In this document: in pieces, positions 25,611 to 34,839 of the stretch | Position numbering within the stretch: the stretch's first letter is position 1 | How the letters are laid out: each line of letters begins with the position of its first letter | DNA from: Gilvibacter sp. SZ-19 | GTDB lineage: Bacteria > Bacteroidota > Bacteroidia > Flavobacteriales > Flavobacteriaceae | DNA: 64,000 nt | Direction: 5' to 3' | Assembly (NCBI RefSeq): GCF_002163875.1 | Contig: NZ_CP019333.1 | Coordinates: 750,864-814,863, forward strand | Program-made: the position numbers and the translations under genes | Notes under the pieces: generated by a model | The model's input: the letters and a program-made list of their open reading frames with translations, nothing else | What the model was told of the DNA's origin: nothing | The model's database searches: none

Positions 25611-26738
25611 TTAGCTAACTATTGCCCTTAAGACCTTGAGGTAATCGGCCCGATTGGCCACAAAATCCAAATCCGAAACATCCACGACCTTTACGGTACC
25701 TTCCGGAAAGGATTTTATATACTCCTGATACCCTTTATTGAGTTTTTCCAGATAGTCAGGCTGTATGTCTGATTCGTAAGAGCGGCCTCTTTTCTTGATA
25801 TTGGCCAGTAAGCTTTCTGTAGTTTGATACAGATAGACATAGAGATCCGGGCGAGCGATCTCCTTGTACATCAAGTGGAATAGCTTTTTATAAAGCGCAT
25901 ACTCCTCTTGCTGCAGCGTAACTTTAGCAAAGATCAAGGACTTGTAAAGGTCATAGTCGGCCACAATGAATTCCTTAAACAGATCGTATTGCGAAATATC
26001 GTCTAGCAATTGCTGATAGCGATCGGCCAAGAAAGACATCTCTAAAGGAAAGGCATAACGATTCTGATCCTTATAGAACTTTGGCAGAAACGGATTGTCC
26101 TTAAAGCGTTCTAAAACCAATTTTGCGTTAAAATCTTCGGAGATCAAAGTTGCCAAACTGGTTTTACCCGCGCCAATATTACCTTCAATGGCTAAATATT
26201 TGAACTGATCCAAATGCAGATTCTTCTTGGGATTCCGCAGCCATTTAGATTGCTTGCTCAGCAAAGAGGAGTCCTGACAAGACTCCAACAACTCTCCCAC
26301 GGTTTTAACCAGTTTGGGATGCTTCCAATCTGCAGCAATGTCATGCATGGGTTGTAATACAAAGCGCCTGTCTTGCATGGCCGGATGTGGCACTTGCAAC
26401 TTTTTGGTGTCGATACACTCATCCTCCACGGCGATCACATCAATATCGATAGTTCGAGAAGTGTAACCAGCATCTTTTGATCGTTCTCTACCTAAGCGTT
26501 TTTCTATCCGAAGTACCTCACTTATGAGCTTACCATTAGGCAGATCAGACTCCATCCGCAGGATGCAATTCAAAAACTCCGGCCCTTCGAAACCCAAGGG
26601 GGGACAACTGTAAACAGCAGAGATCTTTCGCACATCACCAATGGTCTCAAAAAGCGCATCTACCGCGGCCTGCAACTGCTCAAATCGGTTGCCTTGATTA
26701 CTGCCAAGTGCGAGGTATATGGTACGTTTTGGTTTGAT
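25611..26738 (-). CDS. folK: FolK (HPPK) fused to deoxynucleoside kinase; non-standard start
   Basis: Two enzymes in one chain. The N-terminal HPPK domain (about 165 residues) has LALGSNQGNR, the GPEFLN segment and SRTIDIDVIAVED; it pyrophosphorylates 6-hydroxymethyl-dihydropterin. The C-terminal deoxynucleoside kinase domain has the P-loop IEGNIGAGKT and YAFPLEMSFLADRYQ. The first canonical start (TTG at 26675) would cut off the essential LALGSN motif. In frame upstream, before a TAA, there is no ATG, GTG or TTG. The codon ATC at 26738-26736 sits where the homologous ATG (MKPKR-) would be expected, so I use it. The fusion is known in Flavobacteriia. Confidence 0.8.
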   Translation of the reverse strand: MKPKRTIYLALGSNQGNRFEQLQAAVDALFETIGDVRKISAVYSCPPLGFEGPEFLNCILRMESDLPNGKLISEVLRIEKRLGRERSKDAGYTSRTIDIDVIAVEDECIDTKKLQVPHPAMQDRRFVLQPMHDIAADWKHPKLVKTVGELLESCQDSSLLSKQSKWLRNPKKNLHLDQFKYLAIEGNIGAGKTSLATLISEDFNAKLVLERFKDNPFLPKFYKDQNRYAFPLEMSFLADRYQQLLDDISQYDLFKEFIVADYDLYKSLIFAKVTLQQEEYALYKKLFHLMYKEIARPDLYVYLYQTTESLLANIKKRGRSYESDIQPDYLEKLNKGYQEYIKSFPEGTVKVVDVSDLDFVANRADYLKVLRAIVS

Positions 26739-26824
26739 AAATATTGGCTTTTAGGTAGCAGCGAAAATACGTAAACTAAGCTAAAAACTATAAAGGTGTT
26801 CTATTAAAATCGTAACTTAGCTAG

Positions 26825-27517
26825 GTGAGCAAATCGATTCCAAAAAACGGGGCCTTGGCAGATCGCATCTACCTGATTCTTGCGGCTCTATTCATAACTT
26901 CATTGGTAGTTTCAAACCTGATTTTTCAGAAGTTTGTGGCCATCGATTTTTTTGGGCTTTACACTTTCGAGATCTCGGTAGGCGTGCTACCCTACCCCAT
27001 CACCTTTTTGATCACGGATATTGTCAGTGAGGTCTACGGTAAAAAGAAGGCTAACCAAATGGTGACCACAGGAATCTTTGCATCTTTCTTCTCTCTAGGA
27101 ATTGTAATGGCAGCAAACCATTTCAATGCTATCCCGACCAGCCCACTGGACAATGAGATATTTACCTTGGTCTTTGGAGCAACAGCGGTAGCCGTATTTG
27201 CCTCCATGATGGCCTATTTATTGGCACAATACATAGACATCCACATTTTCCATTGGTGGAAAAAGATCACCAAAGGCAAGCACCTGTGGTTGCGCAACAA
27301 CTTCTCTACCTTCACTTCGCAATTTGTAGACACCTTTACCGTGCTTTTCTTACTGTGTAGTTTTGGTAAAATCCCATGGGATATCTTTAGCAGTCTACTT
27401 ATCAGCGGTTTCCTTTTTAAGATCTTGGTTGCGCTTTTAGACACCCCGCTACTCTATGCTGGCGTTTATTATTTAAGAAGCCTTTTTGGATTGCAAGGCA
27501 GCGAAGAACTCGAATAA
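26825..27517 (+). CDS. queuosine precursor transporter (YhhQ/VUT family)
   Basis: A 230-residue integral membrane protein with about six hydrophobic helices. Family signatures include ITFLITDIVSEVYGKKKAN and the FTSQFVDTF motif. Members import queuosine precursors (preQ0/preQ1) for tRNA modification. The GTG start at 26825 gives the usual length. I looked for a preQ1 riboswitch in the 86-base leader and found none. Confidence 0.85.
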   Translation: MSKSIPKNGALADRIYLILAALFITSLVVSNLIFQKFVAIDFFGLYTFEISVGVLPYPITFLITDIVSEVYGKKKANQMVTTGIFASFFSLGIVMAANHFNAIPTSPLDNEIFTLVFGATAVAVFASMMAYLLAQYIDIHIFHWWKKITKGKHLWLRNNFSTFTSQFVDTFTVLFLLCSFGKIPWDIFSSLLISGFLFKILVALLDTPLLYAGVYYLRSLFGLQGSEELE

Positions 27518-27564
27518 ATACCTGAACATTGTAAGGTACTATCTGACATGACTACTAAAGAGTC

Positions 27565-28203
27565 ATGTTTATGCTTTATCTGATAATTGGAGTTTTCTTA
27601 GCGGCTTTAGGCGGAGCTTTTCCGGGAGCCTCCAATATAGCAGTTGTCAGTGCCGCAGCAGCAGGCAAACGCATACAAGGGCAACAAATCGCTTACGGAG
27701 CCGGCTTGGGCGAGATCACCTTGGCACTGCTGGCCATTAGCTACAGTATGTTAGTTACAGATTTCTTGCAGATGCATGCCTGGGTAAAAGTAGTCTTTGT
27801 AGTGGCATTTCTTTTGGCAGGGACACTTTTTATAATCAAGAACAGATTACCAAAGCTAAAGACTAGACAGGCACAGCTAGACAAGCCAATCAAGCGCCTG
27901 CTCCAAGGATATCTCTTGGCGGCGGTGAATCCACCAGTTTTACTATTCTGGTTGGTTGCCATAGCTATAGTAAATAACAATTATGTGACCTTGTCCACTA
28001 TGCTTAAGAGCAGTTACCTCTTGTTCTTTTTCTTCGGAGTTTTTCTGGGAAAGGTCGGCATACTAATGATCTACGGATCTACAGGTAAGCGCTTGGCCGA
28101 AAAACAGCTCAATTCAACTAAACAAGTATGCATGCATACAGTGATAGGAATTACCTTGATCGGTATTGCGGTAGTTCAAGCCCTAAAACTGTGGGTTATC
28201 TAA
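27565..28203 (+). CDS. LysE-family transporter
   Basis: A 212-residue membrane protein with about six helices. The start PGASNIAVVSAAAAGKRIQG and the central AVNPPVLLFWLVA match LysE/RhtB-type exporters, which release amino acids. The substrate is unknown. It follows the transporter gene by 47 bases and converges on a small membrane protein with an 8-base overlap. Confidence 0.75.
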   Translation: MFMLYLIIGVFLAALGGAFPGASNIAVVSAAAAGKRIQGQQIAYGAGLGEITLALLAISYSMLVTDFLQMHAWVKVVFVVAFLLAGTLFIIKNRLPKLKTRQAQLDKPIKRLLQGYLLAAVNPPVLLFWLVAIAIVNNNYVTLSTMLKSSYLLFFFFGVFLGKVGILMIYGSTGKRLAEKQLNSTKQVCMHTVIGITLIGIAVVQALKLWVI

Positions 28204-28435
28204 AACGCTGGGTTTCGGTGTCGTAATCTTCGTAGAAATCTTCGAAAGTCTTGTCGGTCGAATAGTCGTCGGTAAGTACACGGTAAACCATCAGCACCAC
28301 AAAAACTTGTCCAAGCACACTTAAGTAAAATACCCAGTTGAAAGGAAGGTCCATGGTAACCATTATCGTTAAGGTTACCAACAACAGTGTGGTGATGTAC
28401 ACCAAGGACATGGCAGATATCTTTAGTTTTTTCAT
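28196..28435 (-). CDS. small membrane protein of unknown function
   Basis: 79 residues with two hydrophobic segments (about 10-25 and 32-52) and a charged, acidic C-terminal tail (FEDFYEDYDTET). A TAAATTTG promoter box is at 28450-28443 on this strand, 8 bases before the ATG, which supports it being a real gene. No family recognised. Confidence 0.6.
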   Translation of the reverse strand: MKKLKISAMSLVYITTLLLVTLTIMVTMDLPFNWVFYLSVLGQVFVVLMVYRVLTDDYSTDKTFEDFYEDYDTETQRFR

Positions 28436-28496
28436 AGCCTTACAAATTTAAGGCTTGTTCTGTCCTTGGAATACTAAAAAGCTGTTAAAGAAATAC

Positions 28497-29300
28497 TTAA
28501 GCAGGAATTCCAACCTCTAAAGCCACAAAAAGCCCTTCGTTAGAACGAACATTGAATACTGTCTGATCTTCAAAGATCAAATACTGCCCCTTAATGCCCA
28601 CTAATTTGCCTGTGTATGCACCTTCTTTTACCAAGTTGAGGCTGTTGGGTTTCTCCGGATATTGCTGCACCGGAAAATCTAAATGCGTTTCGCTCTGCCT
28701 GTCCAAAACATAGTCTTTAGCCTCCGCGGGTACAAGTGGCAATAACTTCTCGCGCCAAGCAACCAGGTCTTCGTCTTGAATATCATTTTTTAGCATGGCA
28801 CGCCAATTGGTCTTGTCACTCACCTGATCCTTTAAGGCAACTTCGGTAATTCCGGCCAAATAACGATTGGGAACCTCAACTATGGCAATAGCTTCATGAG
28901 CACCCTGATCTATCCAACGCGTTGGCACCTGGCTTTTACGGGTAACCCCAACCTTCACCGAACTGGAGTTTGCCAAATAGACAATATGCGGCTGCAGTTG
29001 CATTTTCTTCTCGTAGGCCAGATCGCGGTCTTCCTGATCTAAATGAGCTTTGCTCAGTTCCGGACGGATGATCCAATCCGCGGCTTGAGGCACATCGTAA
29101 AAACAGTCATGACAATACCCTTGACGAAAGATCTTTTTGTCCAATCCGCAGTTAAGACACTCAAACTTGAGGAATTGTAAACTGAGGGTCTTACCCAATA
29201 ATTGGTTCACATTGATAAAGTCCGACTCAAAATCCAAATAATACTGGACGGGCTGGCCGTTTTGGGTCTTCATTTTTGTCAGTACTCCGCTATAGGTCAT
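28497..29300 (-). CDS. DUF2797 domain protein
   Basis: 267 residues from the ATG at 29300. It has a cysteine pair motif CLNCG with a second pair CHDC (a likely zinc site), followed by IVYLANSSSVKVGVTRKSQVPTRWIDQGA, typical of DUF2797. That stretch resembles a GIY-YIG-like fold. The frame extends 34 codons further upstream into the divergent GH3 gene, but those residues are unlikely to be protein. Function is not established. Confidence 0.82.
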   Translation of the reverse strand: MTYSGVLTKMKTQNGQPVQYYLDFESDFINVNQLLGKTLSLQFLKFECLNCGLDKKIFRQGYCHDCFYDVPQAADWIIRPELSKAHLDQEDRDLAYEKKMQLQPHIVYLANSSSVKVGVTRKSQVPTRWIDQGAHEAIAIVEVPNRYLAGITEVALKDQVSDKTNWRAMLKNDIQDEDLVAWREKLLPLVPAEAKDYVLDRQSETHLDFPVQQYPEKPNSLNLVKEGAYTGKLVGIKGQYLIFEDQTVFNVRSNEGLFVALEVGIPA

Positions 29301-29345
29301 ATGTCTAAAATTCCTATTTTTATCGTCTAAAGATAGCGCAAATAA

Positions 29346-30860
29346 ATGCCAATACCCATTGTAAATTCTATTGCCTCGTGGTTTTTGAAAAAGCGGTTCC
29401 ATCAGATAGAACTCTTTTTAAAATACCCAGATGAAGTGCAACGTGAACTACTGAGCAATTTGCTGGCAAAAGCTAAGCATACCGAGCTCGGCAAGCGCTA
29501 TGGTTTTGAGGACATTAAAGACTACGAGACCTTTGCAGCTCGAGTACCCATTAGCAGCTATGAAGATTATCAAGATCTGATAGAACGCTCCAGACAGGGT
29601 GAACCCAACATATTTTGGCCAACGCCTATCAAGTGGTTTGCAAAATCCAGCGGAACCACCTCGAGCAAAAGTAAATTCATACCTGTTAGCAATGAATCTT
29701 TGGAAGATTGCCACTATGCGGCAAGCAAAGATCTGCTGTGCATGTATTTGAGCAACAATCCGGACTCCCAGCTTTTTGTTGGGAAGAGTCTACGCTTAGG
29801 AGGCAGCAAGGAGCTTTATAAGAGCAACGGTACGGCCTTTGGCGATCTGTCTGCAATTCTGATAGACAATATGCCGTTTTGGGCTGAGTTTAGCTCCACC
29901 CCAAGCAGTGAAGTATCGCTCATGGCAGATTGGGAAACCAAAATGCAAGCCATAGTCAACGAAACTATACAAGAGAATGTTACGAGTTTAGCAGGAGTAC
30001 CGTCTTGGATGCTTGTGTTGCTCAATGAGGTTTTAACTTCTACAGGAGAAGATAATCTCTTTAATATTTGGCCGAATTTAGAGGTGTACTTTCACGGCGG
30101 AGTGAGCTTTGAGCCTTATGTGGATCAGTACAAGCAAATTCTTCCAAGAGATCAGTTCAAGTACTACGAGATCTACAACGCCTCAGAGGGATTCTTTGCC
30201 ATTCAAGACAAGAACGATAGCAAAGATCTGCTGCTCATGCTAGACTACGGGATCTTCTACGAGTTTATCCCTATGGACACTTACGGCACGTCCGAAGAGC
30301 GTGTTATACCGCTAGATCAGGTAGAGGTCGATAAGAATTACGCCATTGTGATCACGACCAATGGAGGCTTGTGGCGCTATAAAATAGGAGATACGGTTAG
30401 GTTCACCTCCGTTAGGCCTTACCACATTCGCGTAAGCGGACGCACCAAGCATCATATCAATGTCTTCGGAGAGGAACTCATCATAGAAAATGCAGAAACC
30501 GCTTTAAAGAAAGTTGCGCAAGAGACCCAATGCGAGATCGTAGACTACACAGCGGCACCTATTTTTATGAAAGGCAAGGATAAGGGTGCACACGAATGGC
30601 TTATTGAATTCAAGACCCCTCCGCAGAACCAAAAAGAGTTTACGAAACTACTGGATAAATATTTGCAAGAGGTCAATTCCGATTACGAAGCTAAGCGTTA
30701 CAACAACACCACCTTGAATTTGCCCACGGTTCACTTTGGGCGTGAAAAAGTGTTCTACGATTGGCTAAAAGCGAAAGATAAGCTCGGCGGACAACACAAA
30801 GTACCTCGCTTGGCAAATACCCGCGATTACTTAGAGGAATTATTAAAGCTGAATGCTTAA
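29346..30860 (+). CDS. GH3-family acyl-adenylate-forming protein
   Basis: A 504-residue protein of the GH3 family (ANL superfamily), known from plants as auxin-amido synthetases and also common in Bacteroidota with unknown substrates. Visible motifs: [17 protein letters not shown] (nucleotide loop), YNASEGFFA, and [13 protein letters not shown], followed by the hinge region [14 protein letters not shown]. Length fits bacterial GH3 proteins. It is divergent from DUF2797, with its stop overlapping that of clpX by 4 bases. Confidence 0.88.
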   Translation: MPIPIVNSIASWFLKKRFHQIELFLKYPDEVQRELLSNLLAKAKHTELGKRYGFEDIKDYETFAARVPISSYEDYQDLIERSRQGEPNIFWPTPIKWFAKSSGTTSSKSKFIPVSNESLEDCHYAASKDLLCMYLSNNPDSQLFVGKSLRLGGSKELYKSNGTAFGDLSAILIDNMPFWAEFSSTPSSEVSLMADWETKMQAIVNETIQENVTSLAGVPSWMLVLLNEVLTSTGEDNLFNIWPNLEVYFHGGVSFEPYVDQYKQILPRDQFKYYEIYNASEGFFAIQDKNDSKDLLLMLDYGIFYEFIPMDTYGTSEERVIPLDQVEVDKNYAIVITTNGGLWRYKIGDTVRFTSVRPYHIRVSGRTKHHINVFGEELIIENAETALKKVAQETQCEIVDYTAAPIFMKGKDKGAHEWLIEFKTPPQNQKEFTKLLDKYLQEVNSDYEAKRYNNTTLNLPTVHFGREKVFYDWLKAKDKLGGQHKVPRLANTRDYLEELLKLNA

Positions 30861-32089
30861 GAAACGGCCTTGAGTTTCTTTATGGTCGACTTGTTGAGTT
30901 TCTTCTCAGCGTACTCTTTGGTAACATGAAGTTGACGATCTTCTGTGCCTGGCATCTCGAACATAGCATCGGTAAGAACGGCTTCACAAAGCGAACGCAA
31001 TCCGCGTGCTCCTAATTTGTACTCAATAGCCTTGTCTACAACATAGTCTAGAGCCTCTTCGGTGATGACGAAGTCAATATCGTCCATCTCAAAGAGTTTC
31101 TTGTATTGCTTTACGATCGCGTTCTTAGGTTCGGTAAGAATCGCTCTTAAAGTTCCCTTGTCAAGCGGGTCCATGTGTGTTAGTACAGGCAAGCGACCAA
31201 TGATCTCTGGAATCAATCCGAAGTCTTTTAGATCCTTAGGAATGATGTATTTGAGCAAATTGTCACGCTCAAAGGCATCGTCCGATTTAGAAGCGCTAAA
31301 TCCAACGGCCTGCATGTTCAAACGCTTGGTAATTGCGCGTTCTATTCCATCAAAAGCTCCACCGGCAATAAAGAGGATATTCTCTGTATTGACCTCGATG
31401 AATTTCTGATCCGGATGTTTGCGTCCACCTTTTGGCGGCACGTTGACGGTGGTCCCCTCTAAGAGCTTTAACAAAGCCTGTTGTACACCTTCTCCAGAGA
31501 CATCTCTAGTAATTGAAGGGTTATCACTCTTACGGGCGATCTTATCGATCTCATCAATAAAAACGATCCCATTTTGGGCCTTTTCCACGTTGTAATCTGC
31601 AGCTTGAAGCAAACGGGTTAAAATGCTTTCTACATCTTCACCTACATAACCTGCCTCAGTAAGTACTGTAGCGTCTACAATGGCCAGTGGCACGTTTAGC
31701 ATACGCGCCACAGTTTTGGCCATTAAAGTCTTACCGGTACCGGTTTGCCCGACTATGATAATATTGCTTTTCTGAATTTCGATATCGTCATCAGAAGGCG
31801 GTTGCAACAATCTTTTGTAGTGATTGTAAACTGCAACGGACATCACCTTTTTAGTGTGCTCTTGCCCAATGATGTACTCGTCCAAAAACTCCTTGATGGC
31901 CTTCGGCTTTTTGAGCATCAGTTCCTTAGAAAGCTCCGCATTACTGCTGTGGGTAGCTTCTTCTACAACTATGCCATGTGCCTGTTCAATACAGCGGTCA
32001 CAAATGTGAGCGTCCAAACCTGCAATAAGCAAATTGGTCTCTGGCTTTTTACGCCCGCAAAACGAACATTCTAATTCTTCTTTCGCCAT
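30857..32089 (-). CDS. clpX: ClpXP protease ATPase subunit ClpX
   Basis: A 410-residue AAA+ unfoldase. The N-terminal zinc domain has CSFCGRKK and CDRC. Walker A is GQTGTGKT and Walker B is [11 protein letters not shown]; the pore region (GYVGEDVES) is also visible. It unfolds substrates and feeds them to ClpP. It follows clpP by 34 bases in the conserved tig-clpP-clpX order. Confidence 0.97.
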   Translation of the reverse strand: MAKEELECSFCGRKKPETNLLIAGLDAHICDRCIEQAHGIVVEEATHSSNAELSKELMLKKPKAIKEFLDEYIIGQEHTKKVMSVAVYNHYKRLLQPPSDDDIEIQKSNIIIVGQTGTGKTLMAKTVARMLNVPLAIVDATVLTEAGYVGEDVESILTRLLQAADYNVEKAQNGIVFIDEIDKIARKSDNPSITRDVSGEGVQQALLKLLEGTTVNVPPKGGRKHPDQKFIEVNTENILFIAGGAFDGIERAITKRLNMQAVGFSASKSDDAFERDNLLKYIIPKDLKDFGLIPEIIGRLPVLTHMDPLDKGTLRAILTEPKNAIVKQYKKLFEMDDIDFVITEEALDYVVDKAIEYKLGARGLRSLCEAVLTDAMFEMPGTEDRQLHVTKEYAEKKLNKSTIKKLKAVS

Positions 32090-32123
32090 CTTCTTGGGTA
32101 TTCGGGTAAAGCAATAACGGCTA

Positions 32124-32798
32124 TTAGCCTCGGGTTAGTATTTCGTCGATCATCCCGTATTCTTTGGCTTTGTCTGCCTTCATCCAGTAATCACGATCTG
32201 AATCTTGATAGATCTTTTCGTAAGTCTGGCCAGAATGCTTGGCAATGATTCGGTATAATTCTTCTTTTAAGATCAAGATCTCTCGAGCAGTGATCTCAAT
32301 ATCACTTGCTTGTCCTTGAGCGCCTCCTAAAGGTTGGTGGATCATTACTCGAGAGTGCGTTAAACCACTGCGTTTCCCCTCGGCACCCGCACACAACAGT
32401 ACAGCTCCCATAGAAGCTGCCATTCCGGTACAGATAGTGGCTACATCAGGCTTAATGAATTGCATGGTGTCATAAATACCTAAACCGGCGTATACGCTTC
32501 CTCCTGGTGAGTTGATGTAGATCTGAATGTCTTTGGTAGAGTCTGTACTCTCCAAGAACAACAACTGCGCCTGAATGATATTGGCCACTTGATCGTTGAT
32601 CCCAGTACCTAGAAAGATAATACGATCCATCATCAAACGCGAGAATACGTCAAAGATCGCAATGTTCATTTGACGCTCTTCGATGATATTTGGTGTTAGG
32701 CCAACAGGATACATGCTACTTACGATCTTATCGTAATAGGTAGAACTGATCCCTTGGTCCTTTATAGCAAAGTTTTTAAATTCTTTTCCGTAATCCAT
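32124..32798 (-). CDS. clpP: ATP-dependent Clp protease proteolytic subunit
   Basis: A 224-residue ClpP. The catalytic serine is in [11 protein letters not shown] and the histidine in [12 protein letters not shown]. The internal [19 protein letters not shown] is also typical. The N-terminal stretch of about 25 residues before NIIEERQ is probably a removable propeptide. It lies between tig and clpX; a terminator separates it from tig. Confidence 0.97.
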   Translation of the reverse strand: MDYGKEFKNFAIKDQGISSTYYDKIVSSMYPVGLTPNIIEERQMNIAIFDVFSRLMMDRIIFLGTGINDQVANIIQAQLLFLESTDSTKDIQIYINSPGGSVYAGLGIYDTMQFIKPDVATICTGMAASMGAVLLCAGAEGKRSGLTHSRVMIHQPLGGAQGQASDIEITAREILILKEELYRIIAKHSGQTYEKIYQDSDRDYWMKADKAKEYGMIDEILTRG

Positions 32799-32833
32799 TG
32801 AAATACTAGATTAATTAGGTGTTTTTTAATTGA

Positions 32834-32872
32834 CAAAAAAGGCGTGAATCCTCTCGGATTCGACGCCTAAAG
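32834..32872 (-). terminator. terminator after tig
   Basis: On the minus strand AGGCGTCGAATCC pairs with GGATTCACGCCT around a GAGA loop, then a T-run follows. It should separate tig from clpP, though readthrough is possible. Confidence 0.8.
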
Positions 32873-32891
32873 ATAATTAAAATAAGCCGGT

Positions 32892-34214
32892 TTAACTGTA
32901 GGCCTCTTTCACGAAGGCGTCATAAGTGACTTCTTTGGTCTTCAGTTTGGCATTTTCCTTAAAGAAATCAAGCATCTTTTGCCCGTTCAACTGCTCTTGC
33001 AAGCGTTGTACTTCTTCTTGGTTGCTCATTATTCTGGCAGTGATTCCGTCTAACTCTTCTTGAGAAGGATTCATTTGCCCAAACTGTGCCATTTGTGCCT
33101 TGATCATGTTCTGTGCATAATCCTTAAGCTCGTCAAAGGTCACCTGTAAATTGTGCTCTGCACGAAGTTTGCCTTCAATAAGTTGATAACGCAAGCCTTT
33201 TTCGGTACGCTCGTATTCCGCGTTGGCCTCCTCTTCTGACAATTCTTGCTCTCCTGCAACGCGTAACCAACGCTTTAAGAAACCGTCTGGCAGATCGAAC
33301 TTGGTGTTGTCTATCAAGGTTTCTACTACATCGTTAAGAAGCTTCTGATCTGCTTGTTGAGCAAACTGACGCTCTGCATCTTCTTTGATCTTTTCGCGCA
33401 ATTCTGCTTCTGATTTCACAACGTCTTTTCCAAAAAGCTTGTCAAATAACTCCTGATTCATTTCAGCGAGCTCGCGAGTGTTGATCTCGTCGATGGTAAA
33501 TTCTACCTCAACATCCAAGCCGTGTGCATCGTCGTGAGATACTCCAAAGACGTGTTGGTTTTGGTGATCGTCCTTAAACATGGACTTGGTCTTCAACTTA
33601 ACCGTTTCACCTGCTTTTGCTCCTAGTAATGCTTTCTGCTGACGCTTTCCGTCAACGCGATCCAGAGATAAGGTGGTCTTGTTGTCGATACCTGCTTCTT
33701 CGTTCTTGAAAGTTCCGGTAATCTCCGCACTTTCTACAACTTCTGCTTGGCTAATGAGTTTTCCGTATTGCTTGCGGATGCTGGTTACTTGATTGTCGAT
33801 CATTTCGTCATCGGCAACGATCTTGTAGTGGGTCACCGCTTTCTTAGGCTTTAGATCCACCTCGAACTTCGGAGCAAGACCTAGTTCGAATTCAAAATTG
33901 AAATCGTCTCCATCCCAATTGATGTCGGTCTCGTTCTTAGGCAGTGGATTACCCAATACCTCTAATTTCTCCTCGGTCAAATATTTGTGCAAGGAGTCTT
34001 GCAACAGCTTATTCACCTCGTCAACCAAAACGGCCTTCCCGTATTGGCGCTTCACCATTCCCATTGGCACATGTCCTTTGCGGAAGCCAGGAATGTTGGC
34101 GTTCTTTCTGTAGTTGTTTAAAATGGTGTCTACCTTTTCTGCGTAGTCCTTTTTTTCGATCGCCACAGTTACTACGGCGTTCAAATCATCAATATCGGTT
34201 CTGCTGATGTTCAT
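32892..34214 (-). CDS. tig: trigger factor
   Basis: A 440-residue ribosome-associated chaperone. The ribosome-binding motif is in the N-terminal region (PGFRKGHVP). The FKBP-like middle domain is diverged, as usual in Bacteroidota, and a long helical C-terminal domain follows. It shelters nascent chains at the ribosome exit. A promoter with both flavobacterial boxes precedes it. Confidence 0.95.
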   Translation of the reverse strand: MNISRTDIDDLNAVVTVAIEKKDYAEKVDTILNNYRKNANIPGFRKGHVPMGMVKRQYGKAVLVDEVNKLLQDSLHKYLTEEKLEVLGNPLPKNETDINWDGDDFNFEFELGLAPKFEVDLKPKKAVTHYKIVADDEMIDNQVTSIRKQYGKLISQAEVVESAEITGTFKNEEAGIDNKTTLSLDRVDGKRQQKALLGAKAGETVKLKTKSMFKDDHQNQHVFGVSHDDAHGLDVEVEFTIDEINTRELAEMNQELFDKLFGKDVVKSEAELREKIKEDAERQFAQQADQKLLNDVVETLIDNTKFDLPDGFLKRWLRVAGEQELSEEEANAEYERTEKGLRYQLIEGKLRAEHNLQVTFDELKDYAQNMIKAQMAQFGQMNPSQEELDGITARIMSNQEEVQRLQEQLNGQKMLDFFKENAKLKTKEVTYDAFVKEAYS

Positions 34215-34242
34215 AATGTGTTTTTCTCTGAAAATCGGAGGG

Positions 34243-34273
34243 CAAAAGTACGACTTTTTTAAGCCATCAGCAA
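34243..34273 (-). promoter_or_regulatory. promoter of tig
   Basis: On the minus strand TTG (34273-34271), 20 bases, TACTTTTG (34250-34243) fits the flavobacterial consensus. The tig ATG is 28 bases after the second box. Confidence 0.7.
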
Positions 34274-34292
34274 GGGAACCAAAACTTGATTA

Positions 34293-34649
34293 TCAGGAGG
34301 TTGGTTTTTCTTCTTTGACCAAAGAATTGACAAAGGCTTGTAAGCAGGAAAGCAGCACACTGAACAGTACGGCCCACCAGAATCCATCCACTCTAAATCC
34401 GTCTAAAAGCTCACTGGCCAAAAGCACGATAATCGCATTGATCACAAAGAGGAACAATCCTAGGGTTAAAATGGTCAAGGGCAAAGTGAAGAGGATGAGC
34501 AAGGGTTTGACCACTAAGCGCAAGATAGCCAAGACCACTGCAACTATTATAGCGCCCCAATAACCCGAGACAGCAACACCCGGAAGCACATTGGCCAAGA
34601 TAAGTACAGCTCCGGCCGTAAGGGCGATTTTGATAAGTGTGTTCATCAA
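34293..34649 (-). CDS. phage holin family 4-type membrane protein
   Basis: A 118-residue protein with four hydrophobic segments. It matches the small Phage_holin_4_2-type family by the opening TAGAVLILANVLPGVAVSGYW and the LPLTILTLGLFLFVINAIIV stretch. Despite the family name such proteins are usual in non-phage chromosomes; the role is unknown. Confidence 0.7.
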   Translation of the reverse strand: MMNTLIKIALTAGAVLILANVLPGVAVSGYWGAIIVAVVLAILRLVVKPLLILFTLPLTILTLGLFLFVINAIIVLLASELLDGFRVDGFWWAVLFSVLLSCLQAFVNSLVKEEKPTS

Positions 34650-34737
34650 TTTAAAAATTTTATTGCACTGTTAATCAAGGAAATAAAAATTTTCTGCATT
34701 GATCAACCGCTTCGCTTTCGCACAAAAAATTTAATTA

Positions 34738-34767
34738 TTGCGGTGGATAAACTGCTAATTAAATTTG
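34738..34767 (+). promoter_or_regulatory. orphan consensus promoter on the + strand
   Basis: TTG (34738-34740), 19 bases, TAAATTTG (34760-34767). No + strand gene follows; a terminator hairpin starts about 20 bases after the second box. See the related finding. Confidence 0.4.
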
Positions 34768-34787
34768 TTTGTGCTCATTTCATAATA

Positions 34788-34823
34788 AAAAAAAGCGTTA
34801 CCCTAAGATAACGCTTTTTTCTA
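34788..34823 (-). terminator. terminator after the SGNH lipoprotein gene
   Basis: AAAAGCGTTA pairs with TAACGCTTTT with an 8-base loop, flanked by A-run and T-run on both sides, so it may act in both directions. The gene on the minus strand ends 17 bases before it. Confidence 0.75.
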
Positions 34824-34839
34824 TGTCTTAGCTACGAAC

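Noticed and set aside
26739-26824. preQ1 riboswitch before the queuosine precursor transporter
   Set aside because: An A-rich stretch with ACTA is present, but the required stem-loop and pseudoknot partner are not visible.
34293-34649. Phage origin of the holin-like gene
   Set aside because: It is a widespread chromosomal membrane family and no phage gene lies nearby.
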